Of a DNA stretch of 7,072 nucleotides, positions 6,989 through 7,072 are shown piece by piece; the first letter of the stretch is position 1; each line of letters starts with the position of its first letter. This stretch comes from Alphaproteobacteria bacterium. Lineage in GTDB: Bacteria > Pseudomonadota > Alphaproteobacteria > UBA6615. Below the pieces are notes generated by a model. It was given only the letters and a program-made list of their open reading frames with translations, was not told the origin of the DNA and did not search any database. The stretch covers positions 1-7,072 of the forward strand of contig JAEPNS010000172.1 of the NCBI GenBank assembly GCA_017643325.1, read 5' to 3'. A program made the position numbers and the translations under genes.

Positions 6989-7063
6989 CTACGCCAGCCC
7001 AAAAAAGGACAGAAGCGCGAGGACAACGACGACGAGACCCACCAGGTAGATGATGTTGTACAT
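6989..7063 (-). CDS. candidate small single-pass membrane protein (24 aa)
   Basis: Read on the - strand from ATG 7063, the frame encodes 24 residues: MYNIIYLVGLVVVVLALLSF, then FGLA and a TAG. Almost the whole chain is one hydrophobic helix with aromatic residues near both ends, as expected of a single-pass membrane peptide. The frame is open upstream to the window edge (three more codons seen), so a slightly earlier start is possible, and no Shine-Dalgarno sequence can be judged because only nine upstream bases are visible. Its stop abuts the stop of the yihY-family gene with no base between. I do not recognise a named family. The composition would be unlikely in a random antisense frame, but length alone is weak evidence. 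Confidence 0.55.
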   Translation of the reverse strand: MYNIIYLVGLVVVVLALLSFFGLA

Positions 7064-7072
7064 GGAAGGCTC

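Overview
This is a GC-rich stretch, gene-dense with coding-strand codons rich in G/C at third positions. It looks like chromosomal DNA from an alphaproteobacterium. That assignment is an inference: it rests on the protein families and on one candidate general-stress (EcfG-type) promoter, not on a marker gene. There are no RNA genes, mobile elements, CRISPR arrays or long repeats, and no intergenic gap over about 150 bases.

Left part (1-3382, + strand): an aromatic-acid catabolic run. It starts inside pobA (4-hydroxybenzoate 3-monooxygenase, 5' end outside the window). It continues through pcaH and pcaG (beta and alpha subunits of protocatechuate 3,4-dioxygenase) to pcaB (3-carboxy-cis,cis-muconate cycloisomerase). 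Together these convert 4-hydroxybenzoate to protocatechuate, then to 3-carboxy-cis,cis-muconate, then to gamma-carboxymuconolactone. The spacings (52, 3 and 18 bases) suggest one transcript. The next enzymes of the beta-ketoadipate pathway (pcaC, pcaD) and the usual regulators (PcaQ, PobR) are not in view and do not follow pcaB.

Right part (3383-7072): a different module. A Crp/Fnr-type regulator on the - strand ends exactly against pcaB and is divergent from a + strand pair: a two-HKD-motif phospholipase D-like protein and a YihY/BrkB-family membrane protein. The 147-base divergent region holds a candidate EcfG promoter for the regulator and a TATAAC -10-like box close to the phospholipase start. 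After yihY, on the - strand, lies a 24-codon hydrophobic reading frame that is probably a small membrane protein gene. Both convergent junctions have stop codons that abut with no base between them.

Overall this is mostly ordinary metabolic and envelope gene content. The points most worth a second look are the tiny membrane protein frame, the possible stress promoter ahead of the Crp/Fnr regulator, and the zero-gap convergent ends. I see no clear sign of a wholly new system.
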